A stretch of DNA of 64,000 nucleotides from Pseudomonas triticifolii (GTDB lineage: Bacteria; Pseudomonadota; Gammaproteobacteria; Pseudomonadales; Pseudomonadaceae): NCBI RefSeq assembly GCF_014358015.1, contig NZ_JACONV010000022.1:1-64000 (forward strand). The letters are read 5' to 3'. The notes under the pieces were generated by a model that made no database searches, was not told the DNA's origin, and saw only the letters and a program-made list of their open reading frames with translations. Positions 1 to 8,990 of this stretch are shown piece after piece (position 1 is the stretch's first letter; each line of letters begins with the position of its first letter). A program made the translations under genes and the position numbers.

Positions 1-25
1 ATGAACACGCAGGTCTTACGGGGGC

Positions 26-60
26 TTGAGCCGGGACGCGAAGCGTCCCAGGCGGCATCC
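26..60. repeat. REP-like palindrome at left edge
   Basis: A GGGACGC/GCGTCCC inverted repeat with a GAA loop (about 33-49) is followed by a GGCATCCC stretch. This resembles the intergenic REP palindromes common in P. syringae genomes (family resemblance from memory). It lies just downstream of the lipoprotein gene that ends at 77, so it may also act as a transcript-end hairpin. No gene is evident in 1-76. Confidence 0.45.
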
Positions 61-76
61 CATGCAAGTGAAGCAG

Positions 77-904
77 CTACTGCGCTGCTGGCTGAGTCTC
101 AACCGGAGCTGGCGTGTTCGTCTCGACCGGTTGAGCCTCGGGCGGAGTCACCGTTTCAGCTTTGAACGAGGCTGGCTCGTTAGGGGCTGGCACCGGTTCA
201 CTGGCAGCAGGCGTGGCGGCGGCCGGTTCGGCCACTGGCTCAGCCTTGGGGGCCGTTTCAACCGGCTTCGGCGCCAGCGGTGCCGGCTCCTCAGCTTTTG
301 GGGTCGCAGCAGCTGGCACCGCTTCAGGCACACCCAGATCAGCCTTTGGCTTCTCGACGATATGCGCCGCCTGCTTGACTTCCGGTGGGAGGAAGTTTTC
401 CACCAGCCCAAAAAAACGCTCGTAGAACTTGGCCGAGGCAACCGTCTCGCTGGCAACCTTGACCATCGAATCATCGGTGGAGCCAATGGGCATCGACACA
501 GAACCCAGTACCCCGACCCCAAGGCTTGCAGAGTTATTGGTTTTCTTCAGTGCGTAGCGGTCTTGCAGGGCGTTGGCGAACATGGTCGAGCTGCCCGCCG
601 TCACGTCTGCCGCACAGACCAGGTTAAAGCTGATCTCGATGTGCGTTTCGCCCGTTTGCTGGAAGCTCTTGCGCCCGCTGATCATCTTCGGGTCGCTGCT
701 GGTGATGATGTAGCCCTGACTCAACAAGGCTCGACGGCCAGCCTCACAGGACGACAGGTCGGTTGCCGGATAACTGCGAGAGAACGTCCCGGCATCGTCG
801 AAGTGCTCATGGTCATAGACCGCCTGCTTGGGCGATGAACAGCCGGCAGCCAGGAGCAGCATTGACACACCGCAGGCGGTACGAACGTTCAGTAACTTAA
901 GCAT
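77..904 (-). CDS. DUF2242-type lipoprotein
   Basis: A 275-residue predicted lipoprotein. The ATG at 904 is preferred because it starts directly with a signal peptide ending in the lipobox LAAGC about 22 residues in; the longer upstream reading has no such logic. The mature part has a folded region of roughly 150 residues, with one cysteine in each half and a repeated polar pattern typical of DUF2242 proteins. A low-complexity Pro/Ala/Glu tail of about 100 residues follows and probably spans the periplasm or cell wall. No enzymatic motif is visible. It is convergent with nothing in the window and is separated from the tRNA operon by a terminator. Function unknown; the family assignment is from recognition only. 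Confidence 0.85.
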   Translation of the reverse strand: MLKLLNVRTACGVSMLLLAAGCSSPKQAVYDHEHFDDAGTFSRSYPATDLSSCEAGRRALLSQGYIITSSDPKMISGRKSFQQTGETHIEISFNLVCAADVTAGSSTMFANALQDRYALKKTNNSASLGVGVLGSVSMPIGSTDDSMVKVASETVASAKFYERFFGLVENFLPPEVKQAAHIVEKPKADLGVPEAVPAAATPKAEEPAPLAPKPVETAPKAEPVAEPAAATPAASEPVPAPNEPASFKAETVTPPEAQPVETNTPAPVETQPAAQ

Positions 905-1055
905 CGATAGTCCTGAGTAAGGAAATGACTGCCAGCAAGACTGCAAACTGGAAAATGGCGACAAGTCTGCAACAAGGCTGACGCAGGATCAACGCGCAGT
1001 TCGAAAGGATTCGATACAAGGCGCGTCACACTCACTGGACGCAGTAAATTGCAGG

Positions 1056-1090
1056 CAACAAAAAAGCGACCCTAAGGTCGCTTTTCTGTT
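1056..1090 (-). terminator. Rho-independent terminator of the tRNA operon
   Basis: The stem AAGCGACC/GGTCGCTT with a short CTAA loop is followed, on the minus strand, by a run of six T. It lies about 35 bases past the 3' end of the last tRNA-Asp. The A-tract on the other side could make it bidirectional. Confidence 0.8.
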
Positions 1091-1124
1091 GCTTCAAGGA
1101 GTTCAAGGGCCTTGAAGCTTTGTA

Positions 1125-1201
1125 TGGCGCAGCGGACGGGACTCGAACCCGCGACCCCCGGCGTGACAGGCCGGTATTCTAACCGACTGAACTACCGCTG
1201 C
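1125..1201 (-). tRNA. tRNA-Asp (GTC), copy 2
   Basis: A 77-nt cloverleaf. The acceptor stem GCAGCGG pairs with CCGCTGC, the anticodon loop CTGTCAC gives GTC, the T-loop is GGTTCGAGTCC, and the 3' CCA is encoded (TGG at 1125-1127 on the plus strand). It is identical to the copy at 1317-1393 and is the last member of a Val-Asp-Asp operon. Confidence 0.97.
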
Positions 1202-1316
1202 GTATCGCTTGTAAACCTGTTTGAAACAAACCTTCGGTAGTTTGTTTCCTGTACATCGGAGTAAACGACTTGAGCCGTTCAATCCTCAGACCCGGCGAAC
1301 CGAATCTGTACAAATA

Positions 1317-1393
1317 TGGCGCAGCGGACGGGACTCGAACCCGCGACCCCCGGCGTGACAGGCCGGTATTCTAACCGACTGAACTACCGCTGC
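1317..1393 (-). tRNA. tRNA-Asp (GTC), copy 1
   Basis: This tRNA is 77 nt and identical to the copy at 1125-1201. It carries anticodon GTC and an encoded CCA end. The 115-base spacer between the two copies shows no gene. It is transcribed from the promoter upstream of tRNA-Val. Confidence 0.97.
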
Positions 1394-1458
1394 GCAGTGT
1401 GGACTTGCGTCCGATTCAACTTTGAAAGCCCTCGTACATCAGCTTTCAAACTCAACGA

Positions 1459-1534
1459 TGGTGGGTGATGACGGGATCGAACCGCCGACCCGCTGCTTGT
1501 AAGGCAGCTGCTCTCCCAGCTGAGCTAATCACCC
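1459..1534 (-). tRNA. tRNA-Val (TAC)
   Basis: A 76-nt cloverleaf. The acceptor GGGTGAT pairs with ATCACCC, the anticodon loop CTTACAA gives TAC (valine, GTA/GTG codons), and CCA is encoded at the 3' end. It is the first gene of the tRNA operon; its 5' end lies about 15 bases from the predicted transcription start. Confidence 0.97.
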
Positions 1535-1555
1535 TTTGCTTCGTTGAGGCCGCGA

Positions 1556-1584
1556 AATTTACGCACCTAACGAACCTAAGTCAA
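1556..1584 (-). promoter_or_regulatory. Sigma-70 promoter of the tRNA operon
   Basis: On the minus strand TTGACT (-35) is separated by 17 bases from TAAATT (-10). The predicted start is a few bases upstream of tRNA-Val. A GC-rich stretch (CGCGG) after the -10 resembles the stringent discriminator found at stable RNA promoters. Confidence 0.75.
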
Positions 1585-1673
1585 TAGCCTGATTGAAGTT
1601 TTTTTAAAAACGCTTCAATCGCACTCCACGCATCAACCGCCAAACACAACCGCCCACCGACCCGAACGTGGAA

Positions 1674-2438
1674 CTACTCGGCGTACACCATCTTTCGGGT
1701 CATGCCGCCATCGACCACGAATTCCTGTCCGGTGACAAACCCGGCATTACGGGAAAGCAACCACGCGACCATCGCCGCAACATCTTCCACCGTACCCACC
1801 CTGCCCGCAGGGTGTTGCGCGTGATCAGCCTCTGACAGCGGTTCAGCGCGTCGCAACGACGGATCGCGCGCGTCGATCCAGCCAGGGCTGACCGCGTTGA
1901 CACGAATCTCCGGGCCCAGACTGATGGCCAGCGCGTGAGTCAGAGACACCAAGCCTCCCTTGCTGGCCGCATAAGCCTCCGTATCGGGCTCAGACTGCCT
2001 GGCGCGGGTCGAGGTCAGGTTTACGATGCTGCCGCAGTGAGCGCGCAGATAAGGGGCACAGTGCTTGGCCAGCAGCATAGGCCCGCCAAGGTTGACGCCG
2101 AGCACGCGATTCCAGTGCGACAGCTCAAGGCTTTCCAGTGTGGTGTTGTGCGGATCGGCAATCGCCGCATTGCACACCAGCGCATCCAGCCGACCGAAGC
2201 GCCTGAGCACCTCGGCCACACCTGCTGCAACCTGTTCTTCGCTGGCGACATCCATGGCGATGAACAAAGCATTTTCGCCCAGCACATCGGCCACTTTCGA
2301 ACCACGGATGCGGTCCAGATCAGTCAGCACCACCTGCCAGCCTTCGGCAATCAACCAGGCGGCGATCCCCAGGCCGATACCCCGTGCAGCGCCAGTGACC
2401 AGCGCAACACGACCGTTGTGAGTGCTGGAGAATTTCAT
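1674..2438 (-). CDS. Short-chain dehydrogenase/reductase
   Basis: Classical SDR, 254 residues. It has the TGxxxGIG nucleotide-binding motif near the N-terminus, a D after beta-2, a CNAA version of the NNAG motif, a catalytic serine in the LTST segment, and the catalytic pair YxxxK (YAASK). The C-terminal FVVDGG motif is typical. The substrate cannot be told from sequence. The ATG at 2438 puts the Rossmann fold about ten residues from the start. A GTG at 2492 would instead give a 4-base overlap with the metZ stop and 18 extra residues, so translational coupling is a real alternative. It is the last gene after purF-metZ, as in P. aeruginosa (PA3106, from memory). Confidence 0.88.
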   Translation of the reverse strand: MKFSSTHNGRVALVTGAARGIGLGIAAWLIAEGWQVVLTDLDRIRGSKVADVLGENALFIAMDVASEEQVAAGVAEVLRRFGRLDALVCNAAIADPHNTTLESLELSHWNRVLGVNLGGPMLLAKHCAPYLRAHCGSIVNLTSTRARQSEPDTEAYAASKGGLVSLTHALAISLGPEIRVNAVSPGWIDARDPSLRRAEPLSEADHAQHPAGRVGTVEDVAAMVAWLLSRNAGFVTGQEFVVDGGMTRKMVYAE

Positions 2439-2488
2439 CGCCCAGTCGTCGCTCACGCCTTCACTCGCCGCACGGCTCACATCATCCG

Positions 2489-3700
2489 TCACAAGGCCGC
2501 CAGCCCCAGCGCCAGATCGGCCTGCAGGTCTGCGACATCTTCCAGCCCTACTGCCACGCGGATCAGGCTGTCACGTATCCCGGCCGCTTCGCGCTCGTGC
2601 GGCGCCAGACGACCATGAGACGTGGTACTCGGATGAGTGATGGTGGTTTTGGTATCACCCAGGTTGGCGGTGATGGAGATCAGTCGCGTCGCATCAATGA
2701 AGCGCCACGCGCCATCCTTGCCGCCCTTGACCTCAAAGCTCACGACCGCGCCGAAACCCTTCTGCTGACGCTGGGCCAGCTCATGCTGCGGGTGACTCTT
2801 GAGACCGGCGTAGTGGACCTTCTCGATGCCCTCCTGCTGCTCCAGCCACTCGGCCAGCGCCTGAGCATTGGCGCAATGAGCGCGCATGCGCAGGTTCAGG
2901 GTTTCGAGGCCCTTGAGGAAGATCCAGGCGTTGAACGGGCTCAGGGTCGGCCCGGCCGTACGCAGGAACCCGACCACTTCTTTCATTTGCTCACTGCGCC
3001 CGGCAACCACACCGCCCATGCAACGACCCTGGCCGTCGATGAACTTGGTCGCCGAATGCACGACGATGTCAGCACCCAGCGCCAGCGGCTGTTGCAACGC
3101 TGGCGTGCAGAAGCAGTTATCGACGATCAGCATCGCACCCTTGGCATGGGCGACTTCTGCCAACGCGGCGATGTCCACCAGTTCAGCCAACGGGTTGGAC
3201 GGCGACTCGACGAACAGCATTTTGGTGTTGGCCTTGATCGCCGCATCCCAACCGCTCAGGTCCGCCAGCGGCACATAGTCCACCTCGATCCCGAAACGCT
3301 TGAAGTACTTGTCGAACAGGCTGATGGTCGAACCAAACACGCTGCGTGACACCAGAACGTGATCGCCGGCACTACACAGACTCATGACAACCGCCAGGGT
3401 CGCCGCCATACCGGTTGCGGTGGCGACGGCCTGCTCTGCGCCTTCCAGCGCCGCCATGCGCTCCTCGAAGGAACGCACGGTCGGGTTGGTGTAACGCGAG
3501 TAAACGTTGCCTGGCACTTCGCCGGCAAAACGCGCGGCCGCGTCGGCGGCCGTGCGGAACACGTAGCTGGACGTGAAGAACATCGGGTCGCCATGCTCGC
3601 CTTCCGGCGTGCGGTGTTGCCCGGCACGTACGGCGAGGGTATCGAAGCCCACGCCTTCAAGGTCGCTGTCGAGCCGACCTGCATCCCATTCCTGAGTCAT
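2489..3700 (-). CDS. metZ: O-succinylhomoserine sulfhydrylase MetZ
   Basis: PLP-dependent enzyme of the Cys/Met metabolism family, 403 residues. It joins O-succinylhomoserine and sulfide to give homocysteine in methionine synthesis. The PLP lysine is in SATKFIDGQG. The phosphate-binding YSRYTNPT segment and the C-terminal SLIRVAVGLED motif are both intact. The GAGGAG ribosome site sits just before the ATG at 3700. It lies 20 bases after purF in the same direction, so both are probably in one transcript. In pseudomonads this direct sulfhydrylation route is a main path to homocysteine. Confidence 0.95.
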   Translation of the reverse strand: MTQEWDAGRLDSDLEGVGFDTLAVRAGQHRTPEGEHGDPMFFTSSYVFRTAADAAARFAGEVPGNVYSRYTNPTVRSFEERMAALEGAEQAVATATGMAATLAVVMSLCSAGDHVLVSRSVFGSTISLFDKYFKRFGIEVDYVPLADLSGWDAAIKANTKMLFVESPSNPLAELVDIAALAEVAHAKGAMLIVDNCFCTPALQQPLALGADIVVHSATKFIDGQGRCMGGVVAGRSEQMKEVVGFLRTAGPTLSPFNAWIFLKGLETLNLRMRAHCANAQALAEWLEQQEGIEKVHYAGLKSHPQHELAQRQQKGFGAVVSFEVKGGKDGAWRFIDATRLISITANLGDTKTTITHPSTTSHGRLAPHEREAAGIRDSLIRVAVGLEDVADLQADLALGLAAL

Positions 3701-3720
3701 GCCGCTCCTCCTGAAAACAA

Positions 3721-5229
3721 TTAATTGTTGTACAGATCGATGATCGCGCTCACTGCCTGGGTCTTGACCTTGGAGGCGTCGTTACGCGCCTGCTCGATCT
3801 TGTTCAGATAATGCTCGTCGATGTCACCGGTCACGTACTTGCCGTCGAAGACCGAGCAATCGAAGTTATCGATCTTGATCTTCTTGCTGCCACTGACCGC
3901 TTCGATCAGGTCATTCAAGTCCTGATAGACCAGCCAGTCGGCACCGATGAGGTCGGCAACGTCCTGGGTGGAACGGTTGTGAGCGATCAGCTCGTGAGCA
4001 CTCGGCATGTCGATGCCGTAGACGTTGGGGTAACGCACCGCCGGGGCGGCCGAACAGAAATAGACATTCTTGGCACCGGCTTCACGGGCCATCTGAATGA
4101 TCTGCTTGCAGGTCGTGCCGCGAACGATCGAGTCGTCCACCAGCATCACGTTCTTGCCGCGGAACTCCAGTTCGATGGCATTGAGCTTCTGGCGCACGGA
4201 TTTCTTGCGTGCAGCCTGACCCGGCATGATGAACGTACGACCGATATAACGGTTCTTGACGAAGCCTTCGCGAAACTTCACGCCCAGATGGTTGGCCAGC
4301 TCCAGGGCAGCCGTGCGGCTGGTGTCTGGAATCGGGATGACCACGTCGATGTCATGATCCGGGCGCTCGCGCAGGATCTTGTCAGCCAGCTTCTCGCCCA
4401 TGCGCAGACGCGCCTTGTAGACCGAGATGCCGTCGATGATGGAATCCGGACGCGCCAGATACACGTGCTCGAAGATGCACGGTGCATACTTTGGATTGGC
4501 GGCGCACTGACGGGTGTGCAGCTTGCCGTCTTCAGTGATGTAGACCGCTTCGCCGGGTGCCAGGTCGCGGATCAGCGTAAAGCCGAGCACGTCGAGCGAA
4601 ACGCTTTCGGAGGCGATCATGTACTCGACGCCTTCGTCGGTATGACGCTGGCCGAATACGATAGGACGAATGGCGTCCGGGTCGCGGAAGCCGACAATGC
4701 CATAACCGGTGATCATCGCCACCACCGCGTAACCGCCACGGCAACGATTGTGTACGTCAGTCACGGCCGCGAAGATGTCTTCTTCGGTCGGCTGCAGCTT
4801 GCCGCGAACAGCCAGTTCATGGGCGAACACGTTGAGCAACACTTCCGAGTCGGAATTGGTGTTGACGTGGCGCAGGTCAGATTCGTAGATCTCCTTGGCC
4901 AGTTGCTCGACGTTGGTGAGGTTACCGTTGTGCGCCAACGTGATGCCGTAAGGCGAGTTGACGTAGAACGGCTGGGCCTCGGCCGAGGTCGAGCTGCCCG
5001 CTGTCGGGTAACGCACATGACCAATGCCCATATGCCCGACCAAACGCTGCATGTGGCGCTGGTGGAACACATCACGCACCAGTCCGTTGTCCTTGCGCAG
5101 GAATAACCGGCCGTCGTGGCTGGTCACAATACCGGCAGCATCCTGGCCGCGGTGCTGGAGGACGGTGAGCGCGTCATACAGCGCCTGATTGACGTTCGAC
5201 TTACCGACGATACCGACGATGCCACACAT
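3721..5229 (-). CDS. purF: Amidophosphoribosyltransferase PurF
   Basis: First committed step of purine synthesis: PRPP plus glutamine gives phosphoribosylamine. It is a 502-residue protein. The ATG at 5229 is chosen because the mature enzyme needs Cys2 as N-terminal nucleophile (MCGIVG), so the three upstream residues in the open frame are not used. The N-terminal Ntn glutaminase domain (about 1-230, with GIGHVRYPTAG and AHNGN) is followed by the phosphoribosyltransferase domain with the PRPP loop VMLVDDSIVRGTT. It follows cvpA by about a dozen bases, the arrangement known from E. coli and pseudomonads. Confidence 0.97.
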   Translation of the reverse strand: MCGIVGIVGKSNVNQALYDALTVLQHRGQDAAGIVTSHDGRLFLRKDNGLVRDVFHQRHMQRLVGHMGIGHVRYPTAGSSTSAEAQPFYVNSPYGITLAHNGNLTNVEQLAKEIYESDLRHVNTNSDSEVLLNVFAHELAVRGKLQPTEEDIFAAVTDVHNRCRGGYAVVAMITGYGIVGFRDPDAIRPIVFGQRHTDEGVEYMIASESVSLDVLGFTLIRDLAPGEAVYITEDGKLHTRQCAANPKYAPCIFEHVYLARPDSIIDGISVYKARLRMGEKLADKILRERPDHDIDVVIPIPDTSRTAALELANHLGVKFREGFVKNRYIGRTFIMPGQAARKKSVRQKLNAIELEFRGKNVMLVDDSIVRGTTCKQIIQMAREAGAKNVYFCSAAPAVRYPNVYGIDMPSAHELIAHNRSTQDVADLIGADWLVYQDLNDLIEAVSGSKKIKIDNFDCSVFDGKYVTGDIDEHYLNKIEQARNDASKVKTQAVSAIIDLYNN

Positions 5230-5241
5230 GCGACACAACCC

Positions 5242-5829
5242 CTACTTAGTGGAACTGGATTTACCGAGCACATCCTGCGGCAGTGTAGACGGCAGGATCT
5301 GCTCCTTGAACGGCAGATCAGCAGGTACGCTGATGCCGCTGGCGAGCCACTTGCTGGACATCCCGAGAATCAGGTTTTTCGACCAGTCAGCGACCATGAG
5401 AAATTGCGGCACCAGCCTTGACTGCTGCCACCATTGATCCTGTTGCACCGGCCCGAGACTCAACAGTCCGACCGCTACAACGACAAGCAGGCCTCCACGC
5501 GCCGCGCCGAAGACCATACCCAGAAAACGATCAGTCCCGGAAAGCCCGGTGACGCGAATCAGTTCGCCTATCAGAAAGTTGACCATGGCGCCGACCAGCA
5601 AGGTGGCGACAAATAGAATGGTGCAGCTCGCGATCACGCGGGCCGAGGGTGTTTCTATGTAATTGACCAGGTACTGCGACAGCCCCGCACCGAACATCCA
5701 GGCCACAACACCTGCAATGATCCACGTCGTCAACGACAGTGCTTCTTTTACGAAGCCGCGTTTCAGACTGATCAGGGCGGAGATGGCGACAATTCCCAGA
5801 ATTGCCCAGTCAACCGGAGTAAATGGCAC
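5242..5829 (-). CDS. cvpA: CvpA family inner membrane protein
   Basis: A 195-residue membrane protein with four predicted transmembrane helices in the first 130 residues and a hydrophilic C-terminal tail. The GTG start at 5829 is followed by the family's typical MPFTPVDW opening. CvpA was named for its need in colicin V production in E. coli; its biochemical role is not settled, though roles in envelope tolerance are reported. It sits between the SPOR protein and purF, the conserved cvpA-purF order. A hairpin at 5875-5909 separates it from the SPOR gene. Confidence 0.93.
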   Translation of the reverse strand: MPFTPVDWAILGIVAISALISLKRGFVKEALSLTTWIIAGVVAWMFGAGLSQYLVNYIETPSARVIASCTILFVATLLVGAMVNFLIGELIRVTGLSGTDRFLGMVFGAARGGLLVVVAVGLLSLGPVQQDQWWQQSRLVPQFLMVADWSKNLILGMSSKWLASGISVPADLPFKEQILPSTLPQDVLGKSSSTK

Positions 5830-5874
5830 GTTGCAGCCTGCAGACAGATAAGGCGGCGCATTTTAGCAGAGCGC

Positions 5875-5909
5875 CTGCCTGCCGGTAAGCAGCGATTATC
5901 GGCAGGCAG
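5875..5909. repeat. Inverted repeat between SPOR gene and cvpA
   Basis: A perfect 10-bp inverted repeat (CTGCCTGCCG/CGGCAGGCAG) with a 15-base loop. The minus strand has no clear T-run after it, so it is a weak terminator at best. It could be an mRNA stability element between the upstream genes and cvpA-purF. Confidence 0.4.
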
Positions 5910-5958
5910 CATTTTCCATAGAAACAGTGTTGCAGAGCGTTGGAACAGGCCGGGCCGA

Positions 5959-6630
5959 TCAGCCCTTTTCGGGCTGGAAGCGCACCACGATACCCTTGAG
6001 TTTCTGTTGCTTGTCCAGTTGATCACGCAGGCGATCAGCCTCGGCACGCTCGATCAGAGGCCCCACGAATACACGATTCACACCATCGGCAGTGCGGATG
6101 TAGGCGTTATAACCCTGAGTGCGCAGCGTCTTCTGCAGGTTGTCGGCGTTCGCACGGTTCGACATGCTGGCCAGCTGTACCGACCAACTGACCGACAGCC
6201 CGTTGGCATCGACGCCACTGGGTGCAGCCTTGGCGACCGCTGGAGCAGCAGGTGCAGGTGTGGGTGCAGGCGTCGGCGCGGGTGTCGGTGCGGGTTTTGC
6301 TGCAGGTTTGGCGGCCGGAGGCGTGGCCGCCGGGGCTGTCTGCGTAACCGGAGCGGGAGCAATCGGCATCGAAGGCGGTTGATTGTTGGCGGCCATGTCG
6401 ACATCGCCAGGTACCGGTTCCTGAGGCAATGCCTGGGGCTCGGGAACGGAAACGGGATCGACCTGTATCTGCGTGCTGGCCGGAGCCTGCGGCGCAGCGG
6501 GTGCCTGGACCTGCACGGTACGGGTTTCGTCCTCACGCGTGAACAACATCGGGAGGAAGATCACTGCCACGGCGATCAGCACCAGCGCGCCCACCATCCG
6601 CTGCTTGAATACGTTATCCAGCAAAGCCAT
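5959..6630 (-). CDS. SPOR domain inner membrane protein (DedD-like)
   Basis: A 223-residue bitopic membrane protein. It has a short cytoplasmic N-terminus, one transmembrane helix (about residues 12-30), a long Pro/Ala-rich periplasmic linker (about 40-140), and a C-terminal SPOR domain (about 148-218, WSVQLASMSNRANA...VFVGPL). SPOR domains bind denuded septal peptidoglycan, so a role in division like E. coli DedD is inferred. It overlaps the folC end by 17 bases and precedes cvpA, the same dedD-cvpA-purF order as E. coli. Confidence 0.92.
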   Translation of the reverse strand: MALLDNVFKQRMVGALVLIAVAVIFLPMLFTREDETRTVQVQAPAAPQAPASTQIQVDPVSVPEPQALPQEPVPGDVDMAANNQPPSMPIAPAPVTQTAPAATPPAAKPAAKPAPTPAPTPAPTPAPAAPAVAKAAPSGVDANGLSVSWSVQLASMSNRANADNLQKTLRTQGYNAYIRTADGVNRVFVGPLIERAEADRLRDQLDKQQKLKGIVVRFQPEKG

Positions 6631-7918
6631 TTGCAGCTTCCTCGTCGGTGTGCCGGGCCAGCCATTCCAAGGCCTCGGCTACACAGTAAAAAGATCCGAA
6701 CAGCAGAATTTCGTCATCGGGCGTGGCATGCGCGCACTGAGCTTCCAGTGCCAGGGCAATGCTTGGGTAAGACTTCACGCGAACCCCAAGGTTCTCCAGA
6801 GCCGCATGCAATTCAGCGGCAGGCCGACTACGGGACGTGGGCAGTGGCGCAACCGCCCAGTCCTGAATGCTGGAAGCCAGCTCACAGACTACACCTTGAA
6901 GATCCTTGTCAGACAGCAGACCGAACACCGCCAGGCGTCTGCCGACGATCGGCCGTTGCGCCATGCGCTGCGCCAGAAACTGTGCCGCATGGGGATTGTG
7001 ACCGACGTCCAGAAGCAGGTTGATCGATCTGCCATGCCAATGGACGGTGCGCCGATCCAGACGACCGGCAAGCCGGGTCGAGGCCAGGGCCTCGCTGATA
7101 ACCTCATGCTGCAAGGGATAACCCAGTAGCGCATAAGCCTGAAGCGCCAGCGCCGCGTTCTGCATCGGCAGGTCGAGCAGCGGCAGGCCGTGCAGTTCGA
7201 TCACTTCGCCATGAGCAAAGCCGCGCCAGTCCCAGCCCTGCTGATTCACGCAGAGGTCGAAGTCGCGACCGCGCAACAGTAACGGAGACTCCAGCTCACG
7301 CGCCTTGGCCAGCAAGGGCTCCGGCGGGTCGAGATCACCACAGATCGCCGGGCGACCGGCACGAAAGATACCGGCCTTCTCAAAGGCAACCGACTCGCGC
7401 GTATCGCCCAACCAGTCGGCATGGTCGATGCCGATACTGGTGACCAGCGAGATGTCTGCATCGATCAGATTCACCGCATCCAGACGACCGCCCAGGCCGA
7501 CTTCCAGCACGACCGCATCCAGACGGGCCTGCTCGAACAGCCAGAACGCTGCGAGTGTGCCCATCTCGAAGTAGGTCAACGTGACATCGCCACGCGCGGC
7601 TTCAACGGCCACGAAGGCGTCGCACAGCTCCTGATCGGTCGCCTCGACGCCCTGCACTTTCACCCGCTCGTTGTAACGCAGCAGGTGCGGCGAGCTATAG
7701 ACCCCGACTTTGAGACCCTGAGCCTGCAACAGGGCTGCGACAAAGGCGCAGGTTGAACCCTTGCCATTGGTGCCCGTTACCGTGATGACCCGAGGCGCGG
7801 GGCGCGTGAGCCCCAGTTGCTGCGCTACCTTTCTCGATCGATCCAGCCCCATGTCGATGGCAGACGGATGCAGTTGCTCAAGGTAGGCGAGCCAGTCGCC
7901 AAGGGTCGACGGGGTCAT
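6614..7918 (-). CDS. folC: Bifunctional folylpolyglutamate/dihydrofolate synthase FolC
   Basis: Mur-ligase-like enzyme of 434 residues that adds glutamate to dihydropteroate and to reduced folates. The P-loop TGTNGKGST and the second ATP-site region (GIDHADWLG) are intact. The C-terminal ligase domain carries LLDVGHNPHA. The start codon overlaps the accD stop (ATGA), so translational coupling is likely. The accD-folC pairing is widespread in gammaproteobacteria. Confidence 0.96.
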   Translation of the reverse strand: MTPSTLGDWLAYLEQLHPSAIDMGLDRSRKVAQQLGLTRPAPRVITVTGTNGKGSTCAFVAALLQAQGLKVGVYSSPHLLRYNERVKVQGVEATDQELCDAFVAVEAARGDVTLTYFEMGTLAAFWLFEQARLDAVVLEVGLGGRLDAVNLIDADISLVTSIGIDHADWLGDTRESVAFEKAGIFRAGRPAICGDLDPPEPLLAKARELESPLLLRGRDFDLCVNQQGWDWRGFAHGEVIELHGLPLLDLPMQNAALALQAYALLGYPLQHEVISEALASTRLAGRLDRRTVHWHGRSINLLLDVGHNPHAAQFLAQRMAQRPIVGRRLAVFGLLSDKDLQGVVCELASSIQDWAVAPLPTSRSRPAAELHAALENLGVRVKSYPSIALALEAQCAHATPDDEILLFGSFYCVAEALEWLARHTDEEAANGFAG

Positions 7919-8835
7919 AGCGAGGCCGGAGCCGGAGGTACAACGATAGGCTCAAGCACCGGTGCCACAAACTTGGGCGTCGGCAGGTTCATCATCTGCG
8001 CGAGCAGGTTGCCCAGGCGCGGACGCAGCTCACTGCGTGCGATGATCATATCGATTGCGCCGTGATTCAGCAGAAACTCGCTGCGCTGGAAGCCTTCAGG
8101 CAGTTTTTCGCGAACGGTCTGTTCGATGACGCGTGGGCCGGCAAACCCGATCAGCGCCTTGGGCTCGGCAACGATGACATCGCCCAGCATCGCCAGACTG
8201 GCAGAAACGCCACCGTAGACCGGGTCCGTCAGCACGGAGATAAACGGCAGGCCCTCTTCACGCAGACGCGCCAGAACGGCCGATGTCTTGGCCATCTGCA
8301 TCAGGGAAATCAGCGCTTCCTGCATCCGCGCACCACCGGAGGCGGCGAAGCAGATCATCGGGCAGCGGTTTTCCAACGCGTAATCAGCGGCGCGCACAAA
8401 GCGCTCACCGACGATGGCGCCCATCGAGCCACCCATGAAGGAGAACTCGAACGCCGAAGCGACGACAGGCATACCCAGCAGCGTGCCGCTCATGGAGATC
8501 AGCGCGTCTTTCTCGCCGGTCTGCTTTTGCGCAGCGGTCAGGCGATCCTTGTACTTCTTGCCGTCTCGGAATTTCAGACGGTCAACCGGCTCCAGATCGG
8601 CACCCAGCTCAGCACGGCCTTCGGCATCGAGAAAAATGTCCAGGCGGGCGCGCGCACCGATGCGCATGTGGTGATTGCACTTGGGGCAGACATCCAGGGT
8701 CTTTTCCAGCTCAGGCCGATAGAGCACTGCTTCGCAGGACGGGCACTTGTGCCACAGCCCTTCAGGAACCGAACTCTTCTTAACCTCGGAACGCATGATC
8801 GATGGGATCAGTTTATCTACCAACCAGTTGCTCAT
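7915..8835 (-). CDS. accD: Acetyl-CoA carboxylase carboxyltransferase beta subunit AccD
   Basis: A 306-residue subunit of the carboxyltransferase that transfers carboxyl from biotin to acetyl-CoA. The N-terminal zinc ribbon (CPSC...CPKC, about residues 31-55) is intact; in E. coli it also binds mRNA for autoregulation. The crotonase-like domain includes SGGARMQE and GGVSASLAM. The partner AccA is not in this window. It lies 252 bases downstream of trpF, with a hairpin between them, so it probably has its own promoter. Confidence 0.97.
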   Translation of the reverse strand: MSNWLVDKLIPSIMRSEVKKSSVPEGLWHKCPSCEAVLYRPELEKTLDVCPKCNHHMRIGARARLDIFLDAEGRAELGADLEPVDRLKFRDGKKYKDRLTAAQKQTGEKDALISMSGTLLGMPVVASAFEFSFMGGSMGAIVGERFVRAADYALENRCPMICFAASGGARMQEALISLMQMAKTSAVLARLREEGLPFISVLTDPVYGGVSASLAMLGDVIVAEPKALIGFAGPRVIEQTVREKLPEGFQRSEFLLNHGAIDMIIARSELRPRLGNLLAQMMNLPTPKFVAPVLEPIVVPPAPASL

Positions 8836-8990
8836 GCTTTATCTCTCCAGTACCGGTGTGGCTCGAACGCATGGCGCTTACACGCCAGACGCATGCCCTT
8901 AGCTAAATGTGTTTATTTGGCGATGAGAAGGGAGAACGGTCGACCGCTGGCCTGACCTGCACACCCTCTACCACGGTTTTTTTGCAACAA

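Noticed and set aside
26..838. A 270-codon plus-strand frame across the DUF2242 lipoprotein gene
   Set aside because: Arginine- and tryptophan-rich translation with no domain; the opposite frame has a clean lipobox signal and ribosome start.
1125..1534. tRNA genes considered as an integration site for a mobile island
   Set aside because: No integrase, direct repeat of a tRNA 3' end or foreign-looking genes are found on either side.
1591..1620. Inverted repeat GATTGAAG/CTTCAATC upstream of the tRNA promoter, considered as SDR terminator
   Set aside because: No T-run follows the stem on the minus strand, so it is not a convincing intrinsic terminator; it may be a chance repeat.
3811..5106. 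A 431-codon plus-strand frame inside purF
   Set aside because: Antisense shadow of a complete, motif-perfect purF gene.
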